From: JAEUPI01 sp035764445
GTDB lineage: Bacteria; Pseudomonadota; Gammaproteobacteria; Burkholderiales; Burkholderiaceae_C
Reading direction: 5' to 3'
Length of the DNA stretch: 16,254 bases
Assembly: GCA_035764445.1 (NCBI GenBank)
Contig: DASTZF010000359.1
Span: 1 to 16,254, forward strand
A program made the translations under genes and the position numbers. How positions within the stretch are numbered: position 1 is the first letter of the stretch; every line of letters starts with the position of its first letter. Shown piece after piece: positions 1 to 6,992 of this stretch. The notes beneath the pieces were generated by a model, which was not told the origin of the DNA, made no database searches, and worked only from the letters and a program-made list of their open reading frames with translations.

Positions 1-3
1 ATA

Positions 4-47
4 GCGGTCATTGGGACCGCCCCGCCCGGTGGCGCCTCAATGACCGC
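4..47. repeat. 10-bp inverted repeat
   Basis: The arms GCGGTCATTG (4-13) and CAATGACCGC (38-47) are perfect reverse complements around a 24-base GC-rich loop. No T-tract follows on either strand, so a terminator is unlikely. It may be a dispersed intergenic palindrome or a protein-binding site of the element. The rest of 48-345, apart from the palindrome at 256-272, shows no convincing gene. Confidence 0.5.
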
Positions 48-255
48 AGTGTGGCCGAGACCGTGAATACCGGGCGCGGCGCTCACTGACAGCAACCGCT
101 GCGTTGCTGACGCTCAGGCCGGCGACGCGAAGGACAGCAGAGGGTCGAGGACTGCCGATCGACAGCACGCGGTGAGCGACCGGTCTAGGTCACGTTGCCG
201 ACCCTCAGCCCCAGCGCTCCATGACTCCTTGATGGGCGAGCCACCGACTATGCAT

Positions 256-272
256 GGTCGGACAGTCCGACC
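256..272. promoter_or_regulatory. Palindrome upstream of the parB-like gene (candidate operator or parS-like site)
   Basis: The arms GGTCGGAC (256-263) and GTCCGACC (265-272) form a perfect 8-1-8 palindrome 73 bases before the ParB-like start. It has the same pattern as the palindrome at 1209-1229. ParB-family proteins bind such dyads, so autoregulation or a centromere-like role is inferred, not shown. A weak TTGAGG at 293-298 is the only -35-like hexamer I see downstream of it. Confidence 0.5.
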
Positions 273-345
273 CCCGCCATGTCGCGATGAATTTGAGGCG
301 AATTTAGGCGCTGGATAGCACGCAAAACGGTACAGCATTCCGATC

Positions 346-1233
346 ATGCGTGCCCTCTGGCCCTCAAGACGGACGCAGCGTCCCGAGCCGCCCCGTCCTG
401 ACCAGCAGGCTTTGTTCGACACCAAGCCCGTGGCCACCGGCGAGCCACTGCTGTTGAACATCGCGCTGATCGACGAAGACCCGAACAACCCACGCACTGA
501 GTTCCCCGATGCTGCGCTCGACGAGCTTGCCGACGACATCCGCCAGCGTGGCATCCTTCAGCCGATCGTCGTGCATCCCGCGGACTTGGCCGGCCGCTAT
601 CGAATCCACTTCGGCTCGATGCGGCTGCGTGCAGCCAAGCGGTGTGGAATCGCGCAAGTGCCCATCGCGATCCGCAGCGCGAAGCACGATCCATATGCCC
701 AGGTGGCCGAGAACCTGAAGCGCCACGGACTCTCACCGCTCGACCTTGCGCGTTTCATCCAAAGCCGTGTTGATGCCGGTGAGTCAAACGCCACTGTCGC
801 CACCCACCTTGGCATGGATCAGACCACCGTGGCGCATCACCTGGCGTTGCTCGATCTCGCGCCAGAACTCGACGACGCACTGAAGTCGGGCCGTTGCACG
901 TCACCACGAACCTTGTACGAGCTGAGCAAGCTGCATGAAGAGCAGCCCGAACGGGCTAAAGCGCTGATCGCCGGCGACTCCGAGATCACGCGAGCTGCCG
1001 TCGCCACGATGCGCGCGGAGCGCACGCCAGCCGCCAGCGGGGCTCGCCCCAAACGCTGCGCAGCCTCGCTGCTCACCCAAGCCAACAGCGCGTGCGCGCG
1101 GCTCGAGTTGACACTGACTCGAATCAAGCAAGTCGAGCAAGAGCTTGGCGAGGCTGACCTGGCCGCCCTGCGGCAGCGGGTGGCGAACCTGACGAGTCGG
1201 TCGTCGCAGGGGTCTGACCGTCAGACCCCCTGA
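346..1233 (+). CDS. ParB/Spo0J-family DNA-binding protein
   Basis: This 295-residue protein has the ParB order of parts. An N-terminal ParB/sulfiredoxin-like domain contains LADDIRQRGILQPIVV (61-76) and the box II region GSMRLRAA (90-97). AENLKRHGLSPLDLARFI follows (121-138), then a helix-turn-helix at about 148-171. The last 60 residues are charged and possibly coiled (EQELGEADLAALRQRV). Box II differs from the usual GERRxRAA, which in ParB clamps contacts CTP, so CTP switching may be altered. No ParA partner is visible. Roles could be partition of an excised element or transcriptional control, as in KorB-like proteins. An in-frame stop at 316 limits the start to 346 or later, and no good Shine-Dalgarno is seen. 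Confidence 0.85.
   Translation: MRALWPSRRTQRPEPPRPDQQALFDTKPVATGEPLLLNIALIDEDPNNPRTEFPDAALDELADDIRQRGILQPIVVHPADLAGRYRIHFGSMRLRAAKRCGIAQVPIAIRSAKHDPYAQVAENLKRHGLSPLDLARFIQSRVDAGESNATVATHLGMDQTTVAHHLALLDLAPELDDALKSGRCTSPRTLYELSKLHEEQPERAKALIAGDSEITRAAVATMRAERTPAASGARPKRCAASLLTQANSACARLELTLTRIKQVEQELGEADLAALRQRVANLTSRSSQGSDRQTP
1209..1229. promoter_or_regulatory. Perfect 10-1-10 palindrome inside the 3' end of the parB-like gene
   Basis: The arms GGGGTCTGAC (1209-1218) and GTCAGACCCC (1220-1229) flank a single C. The site overlaps the last codons of the ParB-like gene, just before its stop. It shares the GGTC-N-GAC / GTC-N-GACC pattern with the site at 256-272. It could be a ParB-type binding site. 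As RNA it would form a very tight hairpin, but no T-run follows, so it is not a standard terminator. Confidence 0.55.
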
Positions 1234-1234
1234 C

Positions 1235-1378
1235 GTGGCGATCGCCGACTTCGAAGAGCTTGTCGTGAAAGAGGCTGAAAGGGATGAATGGCAGGATAGG
1301 CGGCACGCCACCGAATGGATGCCGAGTCGCGCCGCATGGGCGCTTTCGTCATGGCCGCGCGTTCGCGTGATCGCGTGA
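1235..1378 (+). CDS. Possible small protein coupled to the parB-like gene
   Basis: A GTG at 1235, one base after the ParB-like stop TGA (1231-1233), opens a 47-codon frame. Its first half is charged and protein-like (ADFEELVVKEAERDEWQD), while its second half is Trp/Arg-rich and lies under the start of the MobC-like frame. No family is recognised. It may be a translationally coupled small protein, a decayed gene end or chance. The close stop/start spacing and the acidic composition are the only support. Confidence 0.25.
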   Translation: MAIADFEELVVKEAERDEWQDRRHATEWMPSRAAWALSSWPRVRVIA

Positions 1379-1876
1379 CGATCGATCTGTGCGGCATCGG
1401 TAGCGCGGCGCGAGCGGCGGCTCGAACGCGCGGCGTTCCGCTCGCGCTCCTTGCGCGTCAAGCCCTGATCGCCGCGCTGCCAGGAGACGCGGCTGCGACG
1501 CTGCCACGCGCGGAGGCGAGCGCTGATCTCACCGCCACGGTGAAGCTGAGCGTGCGCCTGTCGGCCGCGGACTCCGCCAACCTGGCCACCCAAGCCGCCG
1601 CGCTCGGGCTGTCGCAGGCTCGCCTCGTCGCGCTGTTGATCCGGCGCGTCGAAGTGCCACGGCCCGTCGCCGAACGCCGCGCCGAACTCGCTGCGCTGCG
1701 GACCTCGAACGATCAGCTGGCCGCCATCGCCGCGGATGTCTCGCTCTTCGTGCGCACTCTGTCGCGGCCCCGGCTTGGGCGCGCTGGCGCCGTTTCGCCA
1801 GCGCATGCTCAATCTGGATGTCGATATCGCGCAGCACCTGCGGGCGGCCGCCGCGTTCCTGGCCCGCATCGGTTGA
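1315..1876 (+). pseudogene. MobC-like mobilization accessory protein, apparently frameshifted
   Basis: From 1315 (alternative starts 1336 or 1351) the frame encodes a small basic protein. DRVTIDLCG is followed by Ala/Arg-rich helices and a second ribbon-helix-helix-like part (VKLSVRLSAADSANLATQAAALGLS), resembling MobC-type relaxosome proteins encoded next to relaxases. After LRTSNDQLAAIAADVSLFVRTLSR the natural continuation is in the +1 frame: ALAPFRQRMLNLDVDIAQHLRAAAAFLARIG, ending at TGA 1874-1876. Removing one base within about 1765-1781 (CCCC or GGG run) restores one reading frame. As written, the original frame instead runs on to 2070, giving a 251-residue hybrid with the next gene's start. 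The likely role is helping the relaxase open oriT. It is a decayed gene or an assembly indel. Confidence 0.6.
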
Positions 1877-1890
1877 ACGGAGATGTCGTC

Positions 1891-2070
1891 ATGTCCAACA
1901 CCCACTTCGTCGACGGCGCGCTGGTGCAGTGGGGCGACCGCCTGTTCTACCCCGGCAACCGCATCGTCCGCTCGCGGGGCGCCGTGCTCAGCGGCGCGAT
2001 GCTGCATGACCATGCCGCGCCATTCGCCAGCGCCTGCATGCCACCGTCGTTCGCGGTGCACCGCAGGTGA
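1891..2070 (+). pseudogene. N-terminal piece of the relaxase, separated by a frameshift
   Basis: ATG at 1891 follows a GGAG (1879-1882) and lies 14 bases after the inferred MobC-like stop, so it looks like a true start. It encodes MSNTHFVDGALVQWGDRLFY and continues through GAVLSGAMLHDHAAP. At about 2019-2024 the sense moves to the frame of the relaxase: RQRLHATVVRGAPQVMVKVTGG. Adding one base there would join both parts into one relaxase of about 342 residues (1891-2915). In the sequence as given the frame ends at TGA 2068-2070, which overlaps the ATG at 2070, so coupled translation of two polypeptides is also possible. Confidence 0.5.
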
Positions 2071-2915
2071 TGGTCAAGGTCACCGGTGGCGGGCGCGGCA
2101 TGGCGGCCATCGCGGCGCACCTGCGCTACATCAGCAAGAACGGCCGCCTGCCGATCGAAGACGACCGAGGCGTGGTGCAAGAAGGCAAGGATGGCGTGCT
2201 CGCACTGGCCGAGCAATGGCGTCACGCCGGCGCGCTGATCCCCGAGCGCAGCGTGCGCCGCGAGGCTTTCAACCTGATGCTGTCGATGCCTGCCGGCACG
2301 CCCGCTTCAGGGGTCCAGAGCGCTGCCCGCGCCTTCGCGCGTGCCGAACTGTCGAACCACAGGTACGTGATGGTGCTGCACACCCACCAGGCCAATCCGC
2401 ATGTGCACTTGAGTGTGCGGACCGAGGGCAAGGACGGCCAGAGGTTGAACCCGCGCAAGTCCGACCTGCGACGATGGCGAGAGACTTTCGCTGAGAAGCT
2501 ACGCGAGCTGGGTATCGAGGCCGAAGCCTCGCCGCAGATCACCCGTGGCGGAAGTCGTCGCACCGAGCGAATGTGGCATGGCAAGGCCAGAGACGAGGGG
2601 CGCACTTTCGGGCCACGCGAAGGGGAACAAGCGCCTGTGAAGCTCACGCGATCGCGGCGTGATGCGGCTCTGGCCTGGTGCGAAATCGCCAAGGCATTGG
2701 CCTCGTCGGACGACATTGAGGACCGCCGGCTCGGCCAATCGATCGTCAACTACGCGAGGTGGCTGCCGGGCGTTCGGTACAGGCCACCGGAGCAGCACGC
2801 GCAGCGGGAGCTCACAGGTATGGAGCAGGGCGGGGGAAATCCGCGCGGGCCGCGCACTGACCCGGCCAGGACGCTGGGTCAACGTGCAACGCCGGAACCC
2901 GATCGCGGGCGCTGA
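2070..2915 (+). CDS. MobA/VirD2-type relaxase (HUH endonuclease), N-terminus split off
   Basis: This protein would nick the element's oriT and attach covalently to the 5' end for conjugal transfer. Numbered from ATG 2070 (GTG 2067 is one codon earlier), the N-terminus VKVTGGGRGMAAIAAHLRYISKNG holds the probable catalytic tyrosine at residue 20. The metal-binding histidine cluster H-T-H-Q-A-N-P-H-V-H (about 104-113) is the HUH signature. RLNPRKSDLRRWRETFAEKLRELG follows. The C-terminal part is basic and low in recognisable domains. At about 281 residues it is short for a relaxase, with no primase or helicase domain visible. The upstream sequence suggests that its true N-terminus is at 1891, lost through a frameshift. 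It converges on alpA. Confidence 0.8.
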   Translation: MVKVTGGGRGMAAIAAHLRYISKNGRLPIEDDRGVVQEGKDGVLALAEQWRHAGALIPERSVRREAFNLMLSMPAGTPASGVQSAARAFARAELSNHRYVMVLHTHQANPHVHLSVRTEGKDGQRLNPRKSDLRRWRETFAEKLRELGIEAEASPQITRGGSRRTERMWHGKARDEGRTFGPREGEQAPVKLTRSRRDAALAWCEIAKALASSDDIEDRRLGQSIVNYARWLPGVRYRPPEQHAQRELTGMEQGGGNPRGPRTDPARTLGQRATPEPDRGR

Positions 2916-2956
2916 GTGCGGTGTGCCGGGCCCTCTTGGCGGGCGCGTGCCACAGA

Positions 2957-3184
2957 TCAGTGGCGCGCGGTGGACCGCGACCGTGTCCACTCATCAAGGT
3001 CCGACCACTGCCAAGCGACGGCACGTGGGCCCAGACGCACAGGCGGGGGGAACGAGCCGTCGGCAATCCAGCGATAGATGGTCGAGCGGCCCAGGCCGGT
3101 CATCTTGAGCACGGTGGGCAGGCGAGCAAGCACGCGCTGAGGGTTGTCAGCGGGCGGCGAAAGACCGGTGGCGTCGCGTTTCAT
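2957..3184 (-). CDS. AlpA-family DNA-binding regulator / excisionase-like protein
   Basis: This 75-residue protein is almost entirely a MerR-like winged helix-turn-helix. RLPTVLKMTGLGRSTIYRWI (21-40) is followed by the wing DGSFPPPVRLGPRAVAWQWS and DLDEW (63-67), the pattern of AlpA proteins. AlpA-type proteins encoded by prophages and integrative elements activate integrase expression or act as excisionases. Here it lies tail to tail with the relaxase (41-base gap), at the presumed right edge of the element. The start at 3184 has no strong Shine-Dalgarno. A dyad at 3200-3220 just upstream is a candidate binding site. Confidence 0.85.
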   Translation of the reverse strand: MKRDATGLSPPADNPQRVLARLPTVLKMTGLGRSTIYRWIADGSFPPPVRLGPRAVAWQWSDLDEWTRSRSTARH

Positions 3185-3199
3185 CGCGAGAGCTGAGTT

Positions 3200-3220
3200 G
3201 CCTACGATCTCAATGTAGGC
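3200..3220. promoter_or_regulatory. Dyad upstream of alpA (candidate operator)
   Basis: GCCTAC (3200-3205) and GTAGGC (3215-3220) form a 6-9-6 inverted repeat 15 bases before the alpA start codon. A second, looser dyad CCGTGA/TCACGG (3238-3269) encloses the only AT-rich patch of the region. Autoregulation or an excision complex site is inferred from position alone. The remaining bases to 3373 contain no gene that I can support. Confidence 0.3.
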
Positions 3221-3373
3221 GCAGATCCAGTACGTCTCCGTGATGATTTACGGCGATTTTTAGTCACGGCGAAGCTCACTGTCGCGATCAGTCACTCCCG
3301 CCCAGGAGCGGACAGCCGCAGACATCCCGATCACGACACCGGCAAAGGCGAGCGAGCCGCCTGTTAGGCACAG

Positions 3374-4717
3374 TCAGTGGACCTGCATCGGGTGCAGCGC
3401 CGTCGCCGCGGCCGGAGTCGGAATGGTCGCGTCCTCCTCCAGGGCGAGTTCGGTGTTGGCGTAGTTCTGCGCCAACTCCCGCGTGAGCACCTCGCGGTCG
3501 CACGCCTTCTCCCAGATCGACACCACCACGCAGGCCACCGCGTTGCTCATGGTGCTGGTGAGCGCCCGCGCCTCGGACATGAAACGGTCGATGCCGATGA
3601 TCAGCGCCACGCCGGCTACCGGCAGGTCGGGCATCACCGTGAGTGTCGCGACCAGCGCGACGAAGCCGCTGCCGGTGACCCCGGCTGCACCCTTCGATGT
3701 GAGCAGCATGAGGCCGAGCATGGCGCCGATCTGCGTCCACGACAGGTTGATGTCGCAGGCCTGGGCGATGAACATCGACGCCAGCGTCAGGTAGATCGCC
3801 GTGCCGTCGAGGTTGAACGAGTAGCCGGTGGGCAGCACCAGCCCGACAATGCCCTTCTTGCAGCCCAGCCGTTCGAGCTTGATCAGCAGTCGCGGCAGCA
3901 CCGGCTCGCTGGACGAGGTGCCGAGTACGACCAGCAGCTCTTCGCGGATGTAGCGCAGCAGTTGCCACAACTTGAAGCCGTGCAAGCGCGCCAGCAGCCC
4001 GAGCACGACCACGACGAAGAAGATGCACGCCACGTAGAACGTACCGATCAGCAGGCCCAGCGAGCCGATCGACTTGATGCCGTAGCGGCCGACGGTGAAC
4101 GCCATGGCGCCGAAGGCGCCAAGCGGTGCGAGCCGCATGATGAAGCCGAACGCGGCGAACAGCATGTGAGCGAAGCCGTCGATGCCATCGAGCACCGCGC
4201 GGCCGGTCTCCCCGATGCGGGCGAGGCCAAATCCACACAGGACCGACAGCAACAGCACGGGCAGCACTTCGCCTTCGGCGAAGGCAGCGAAGAACGACGA
4301 AGGGATGATGTGCAGCACGAACTCGGTGAACCCGCGCGGCGGCACCTGGCTCGAATACTTCGCGGCGACCGCAGCGTCGAGGTGCGTGGGGTCGATGTGC
4401 ATGCCAGCGCCCGGCTGCAGCAGAAACACGGCGGCGAGGCCGGTGAGCAGCGCGAGGATCGTCAGCGCGTAGAACAGGCCCATCGACTTCAGCAAGGTCT
4501 TGCCGATTTCGCGCGAGTCGTTCAGCGACGTGATGCCGCTGACGATGGTGCAGAAGACGATCGGCGCGATCATCATCTTGACCAGCTTGACGAAGCCGTC
4601 GCCCAGTGGCTTGAGCGCGGCGCCGAAGTCTGGCCACCAGTGGCCAACGGCAATGCCGAGCACCAGCGCGATCAGCACCTGGACATAGAGAAGCTTGAGC
4701 AGCTTGGCGGGTTTCAT
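3374..4717 (-). CDS. dctA: C4-dicarboxylate:cation symporter DctA
   Basis: This 447-residue inner-membrane carrier belongs to the dicarboxylate/amino acid:cation symporter (glutamate transporter) family. It imports succinate, fumarate, malate and related diacids. The family motifs are intact: hairpin 1 GTSSSEPVLPR (266-276), the NLDGT substrate/cation motif (302-306), hairpin 2 GAAGVTGSGF (343-352), and D377-R-F-M-S-E-A-R384 with TSTMSN (387-392) in the last transport helix. Multiple hydrophobic segments span the protein. The start is supported by AGGAGA about 7 bases upstream. It lies 72 bases after the lyase gene, with no terminator seen, so it is probably the last gene of the catabolic operon. 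Uptake of the operon's own substrate is inferred from this position. Confidence 0.93.
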   Translation of the reverse strand: MKPAKLLKLLYVQVLIALVLGIAVGHWWPDFGAALKPLGDGFVKLVKMMIAPIVFCTIVSGITSLNDSREIGKTLLKSMGLFYALTILALLTGLAAVFLLQPGAGMHIDPTHLDAAVAAKYSSQVPPRGFTEFVLHIIPSSFFAAFAEGEVLPVLLLSVLCGFGLARIGETGRAVLDGIDGFAHMLFAAFGFIMRLAPLGAFGAMAFTVGRYGIKSIGSLGLLIGTFYVACIFFVVVVLGLLARLHGFKLWQLLRYIREELLVVLGTSSSEPVLPRLLIKLERLGCKKGIVGLVLPTGYSFNLDGTAIYLTLASMFIAQACDINLSWTQIGAMLGLMLLTSKGAAGVTGSGFVALVATLTVMPDLPVAGVALIIGIDRFMSEARALTSTMSNAVACVVVSIWEKACDREVLTRELAQNYANTELALEEDATIPTPAAATALHPMQVH

Positions 4718-4789
4718 GGAGGGTCTCCTGAATCTCGGCGAACGAAGGCCTTGCCGATCTGTGCCGGCTCGACGGGCGGGTGTTGAACG

Positions 4790-6136
4790 TCAGCGCAGCG
4801 TCGCGAGCACGCGATCGACCATCACGCCGGACTGACCGAGGTAGTTGGCCGGATCGCAGAGCTTGGCGAGCGCGGCACGATCGAGGTGCTTGTTGATCTC
4901 GGGATGCGCGGCCAGCAGATCGAGCAGCGGACGCTGCTGTTTCACCGCGTCGCGGCAGATGTCGTACACCAGGTCATGCGCGTACTCGCGGCCGATGTGA
5001 GGCCCGAGGCCCATCATCACCGCTTCGCTCATCACCAGGCCGTGCGTCAGGTCGATGTTGCGGCGCATGGCCTTGGCGTCGACTTCCAGCCCTTCGAGCA
5101 CGAAACGCGACTGCTTCAGCGCGCCGGCCATCAGGCAGAACGCCTCGGGCAGCACGATCCACTCGATCTCCCACGGACCGGTGGAGCGCTCGTGGTCGGC
5201 CACCATGGCATCCATCAGCGCGGCCGCATGCTGGCGCACCACCGAGATCGCAGCGTGGATGTAGCAGCTGGAAATCGGATTGCGCTTCTGCGGCATCGTG
5301 CTGCTGCTGCCGCGACCGTGGGCGTAAGGCTCGTAGACCTCGCCGACCTCGGTCTGCATCATCAGCTTCACGTCCATGCTCAACTTGCCGAGCGTGCCGC
5401 CGACCAGGCCCAGGAACGTGCCGACCTCGGCGATGTTGTCGCGGATCGTGTGCCAGGCAATCACCGGCTGCTTGAGGCCCAGCTCGGCGCACAGTCCGGC
5501 CTGGGTCTCCATCGCGCCCTTCTCCAGCGACGCCAGCGTGCCGGCCGCGCCGGCGAACTCGCCGACCAACACGCGTTCCTTCAGCTGTGCCAGGCGCTCT
5601 CGATGGCGCTCGATCGCCGACAGTAGGCCGGCCATCTTGTAGCCGAAGGTCACGGGGATCGCCTGCTGCAGGTTGCTGCGGCCGATCATCGGCGTGTCGC
5701 GGTGCGCCTTGGCGTGACGCGCCATCGCCGACGAGATCGCCGCCAGTTCGCGCTCGACGATTGCCAGGCCCTCGCGGATCTGCAGCACGGTGGCGGTGTC
5801 GGTGATGTCCTGCGTGGTCGCACCCCAGTGACAGTACTCGCCGAGCTTGTCGCGGCACAGTGTGTTGAGTTGCGACACCACGCCGAGGATCGGATAGCCG
5901 ATGCGTTCGGTCTGCTGGCGCAGCTTCGGCAGATCGATCTGGTCGAGCCGGCAGTGGCTGACAATCTCGTCGGCCGCCTCCTGCGGGATCAGGCCGAGAC
6001 GGCCCTGCACCTTGGCCAGCGCGGCCTCGATGTCGAGGTACTTCTGCGTGCGGTTCTCGTCGGACCAGACGTGGCGCATCTCGTCGCTGGAGAAGATGCC
6101 TTGGAAGATGGCCGAGTCGATGATGGTGGCGGACAT
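4790..6136 (-). CDS. Fumarase/aspartase-superfamily lyase, CMLE/adenylosuccinate-lyase-like
   Basis: This 448-residue enzyme is full length for the superfamily. HWGATTQDITDT (103-114) forms one active-site region, and SSSTMPQKRNP (277-287) is the signature loop with the catalytic serine. The middle region reads GRSNLQQAIPVTFG (152-165). The His found at this place in fumarases and adenylosuccinate lyases is absent, as in 3-carboxy-cis,cis-muconate cycloisomerases, so the protein fits the CMLE-like branch better than true PurB. Its place in a dicarboxylate CoA-ester operon argues against purine synthesis. It probably eliminates from, or adds to, a fumarate- or mesaconate-like diacid, but the substrate is unknown. 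AAGGAA precedes the ATG, and the gap from the CitE-like gene is 31 bases. Confidence 0.8.
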   Translation of the reverse strand: MSATIIDSAIFQGIFSSDEMRHVWSDENRTQKYLDIEAALAKVQGRLGLIPQEAADEIVSHCRLDQIDLPKLRQQTERIGYPILGVVSQLNTLCRDKLGEYCHWGATTQDITDTATVLQIREGLAIVERELAAISSAMARHAKAHRDTPMIGRSNLQQAIPVTFGYKMAGLLSAIERHRERLAQLKERVLVGEFAGAAGTLASLEKGAMETQAGLCAELGLKQPVIAWHTIRDNIAEVGTFLGLVGGTLGKLSMDVKLMMQTEVGEVYEPYAHGRGSSSTMPQKRNPISSCYIHAAISVVRQHAAALMDAMVADHERSTGPWEIEWIVLPEAFCLMAGALKQSRFVLEGLEVDAKAMRRNIDLTHGLVMSEAVMMGLGPHIGREYAHDLVYDICRDAVKQQRPLLDLLAAHPEINKHLDRAALAKLCDPANYLGQSGVMVDRVLATLR

Positions 6137-6167
6137 GATGATTTCCTTTTGAAGCTTCGGTGTGTGT

Positions 6168-6992
6168 TCAGGCGCCGGCGCGCTGCAGCGTGCGTTGCGC
6201 CTGCAGCACGACGGGGCGGTCGATCATTCGGCCGTCGAGTTGAGCGGCGCCCGGTGACGCGGCCTCGGCGGCCAGCACGCGCCGGGCCCAGTCGATCGCC
6301 TGCGCGGTGGGCGTGAGCGCGGCGTGGATCGGCGCCACCTGGCGCGGGTGGATGCACAGCTTGGCGCCAAAGCCATGACGGCGCGACCACGCGAGGTCGG
6401 CCAGCAGGCGCGACTCGTCGTCGATCTGCGGCGTGACACCGGCCACCGGCGCCGACCGGCCCGCGACACGCGATGCGATCGCGATCACGCAGGCCGCATG
6501 CGACAGGCCCGCGAGGCCATCGGCGCCGTCGGTGATGTCGAGATCGAGGTCGAGCGCGTAGTCGAGCGTGCCGAAGACCAGTCGGGTGACGCCGTCGGCG
6601 CTGGCAACGTGCTGCACGTTCGCGACGCCGCACGCGCTTTCGATCAGCGCCAGCACACGCACATTCGGCACCGAGCTCCGCACGGCTTGCACCTGCGCTG
6701 CGGACTCGGCCTTCGGCAGCATCACACCTGCAATGCGCGCTTCACGCAGCAGGCGCAGGTCGTCGGCGAACCCGCTCGACTGCGCATCGTTGATGCGCAC
6801 AACGGTGCGCGCACGGTCTGCGTCGGTGGTCTGCAGCGCCCATTGCGCAATCGCGTCGCGCGCTTCGACTTTGGCCGCCGGCGCGACGGCGTCCTCGAGG
6901 TCCAGCACGACCGCATCGGCACCGCTGGCCAGCGCCTTCGCGAAGCGCTCCGGGCGGTTGCCGGGCACGAAGAGGTAAGTGCGGGGGTCCAT
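6168..6992 (-). CDS. CitE-like CoA-ester lyase (HpcH/HpaI aldolase family)
   Basis: This 274-residue TIM-barrel protein matches the stand-alone CitE/malyl-CoA/citramalyl-CoA lyase group. It has YLFVPGNRPERFAKAL (6-21), the metal-region DLEDAV (31-36), VVRIN (64-68, substrate Arg), LPKAES (92-97), ALIES (115-119, metal Glu) and GTLDYALDLD (141-150, metal Asp). Such enzymes cleave a 3-hydroxyacyl-CoA, for example citramalyl-CoA to acetyl-CoA and pyruvate or malyl-CoA to acetyl-CoA and glyoxylate. The ATG overlaps the CoA-transferase stop (TGATG, sharing one base), indicating coupled translation and joint function. With a CoA-transferase and a hydratase upstream, citramalyl-CoA is the most likely type of substrate. 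This is inferred, not shown by sequence. Confidence 0.85.
   Translation of the reverse strand: MDPRTYLFVPGNRPERFAKALASGADAVVLDLEDAVAPAAKVEARDAIAQWALQTTDADRARTVVRINDAQSSGFADDLRLLREARIAGVMLPKAESAAQVQAVRSSVPNVRVLALIESACGVANVQHVASADGVTRLVFGTLDYALDLDLDITDGADGLAGLSHAACVIAIASRVAGRSAPVAGVTPQIDDESRLLADLAWSRRHGFGAKLCIHPRQVAPIHAALTPTAQAIDWARRVLAAEAASPGAAQLDGRMIDRPVVLQAQRTLQRAGA

Larger units (their letters stand above)
1..3270. mobile_element. Right part of a putative integrative mobilizable element
   Basis: This block groups a ParB-like protein, a MobC-like accessory protein, a relaxase and an AlpA-type regulator, a set typical of mobilizable genomic islands and unlike the metabolic genes that follow. 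No integrase, transposase, tRNA gene or convincing direct repeat marking an attachment site is visible, so both limits are estimates. The right limit is placed in the AT-richer patch before dctA, and the left limit is simply the window start. Mobilization genes without any type IV secretion genes in view point to an element mobilized in trans, but unseen sequence to the left could change that. Confidence 0.55.

Noticed and set aside
1209..1229. Reading the palindrome as a terminator of the parB-like gene
   Set aside because: It lies before the stop codon and no T-run follows.
3377..4786. 469-codon plus-strand frame opposite dctA
   Set aside because: His/Arg/Gln-rich antisense shadow of a gene with all DctA motifs.
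4790..6136. Assignment as purB (purine biosynthesis)
   Set aside because: Active-site region GRSNLQQA and the catabolic operon fit the CMLE-like branch better. No purine gene is nearby.
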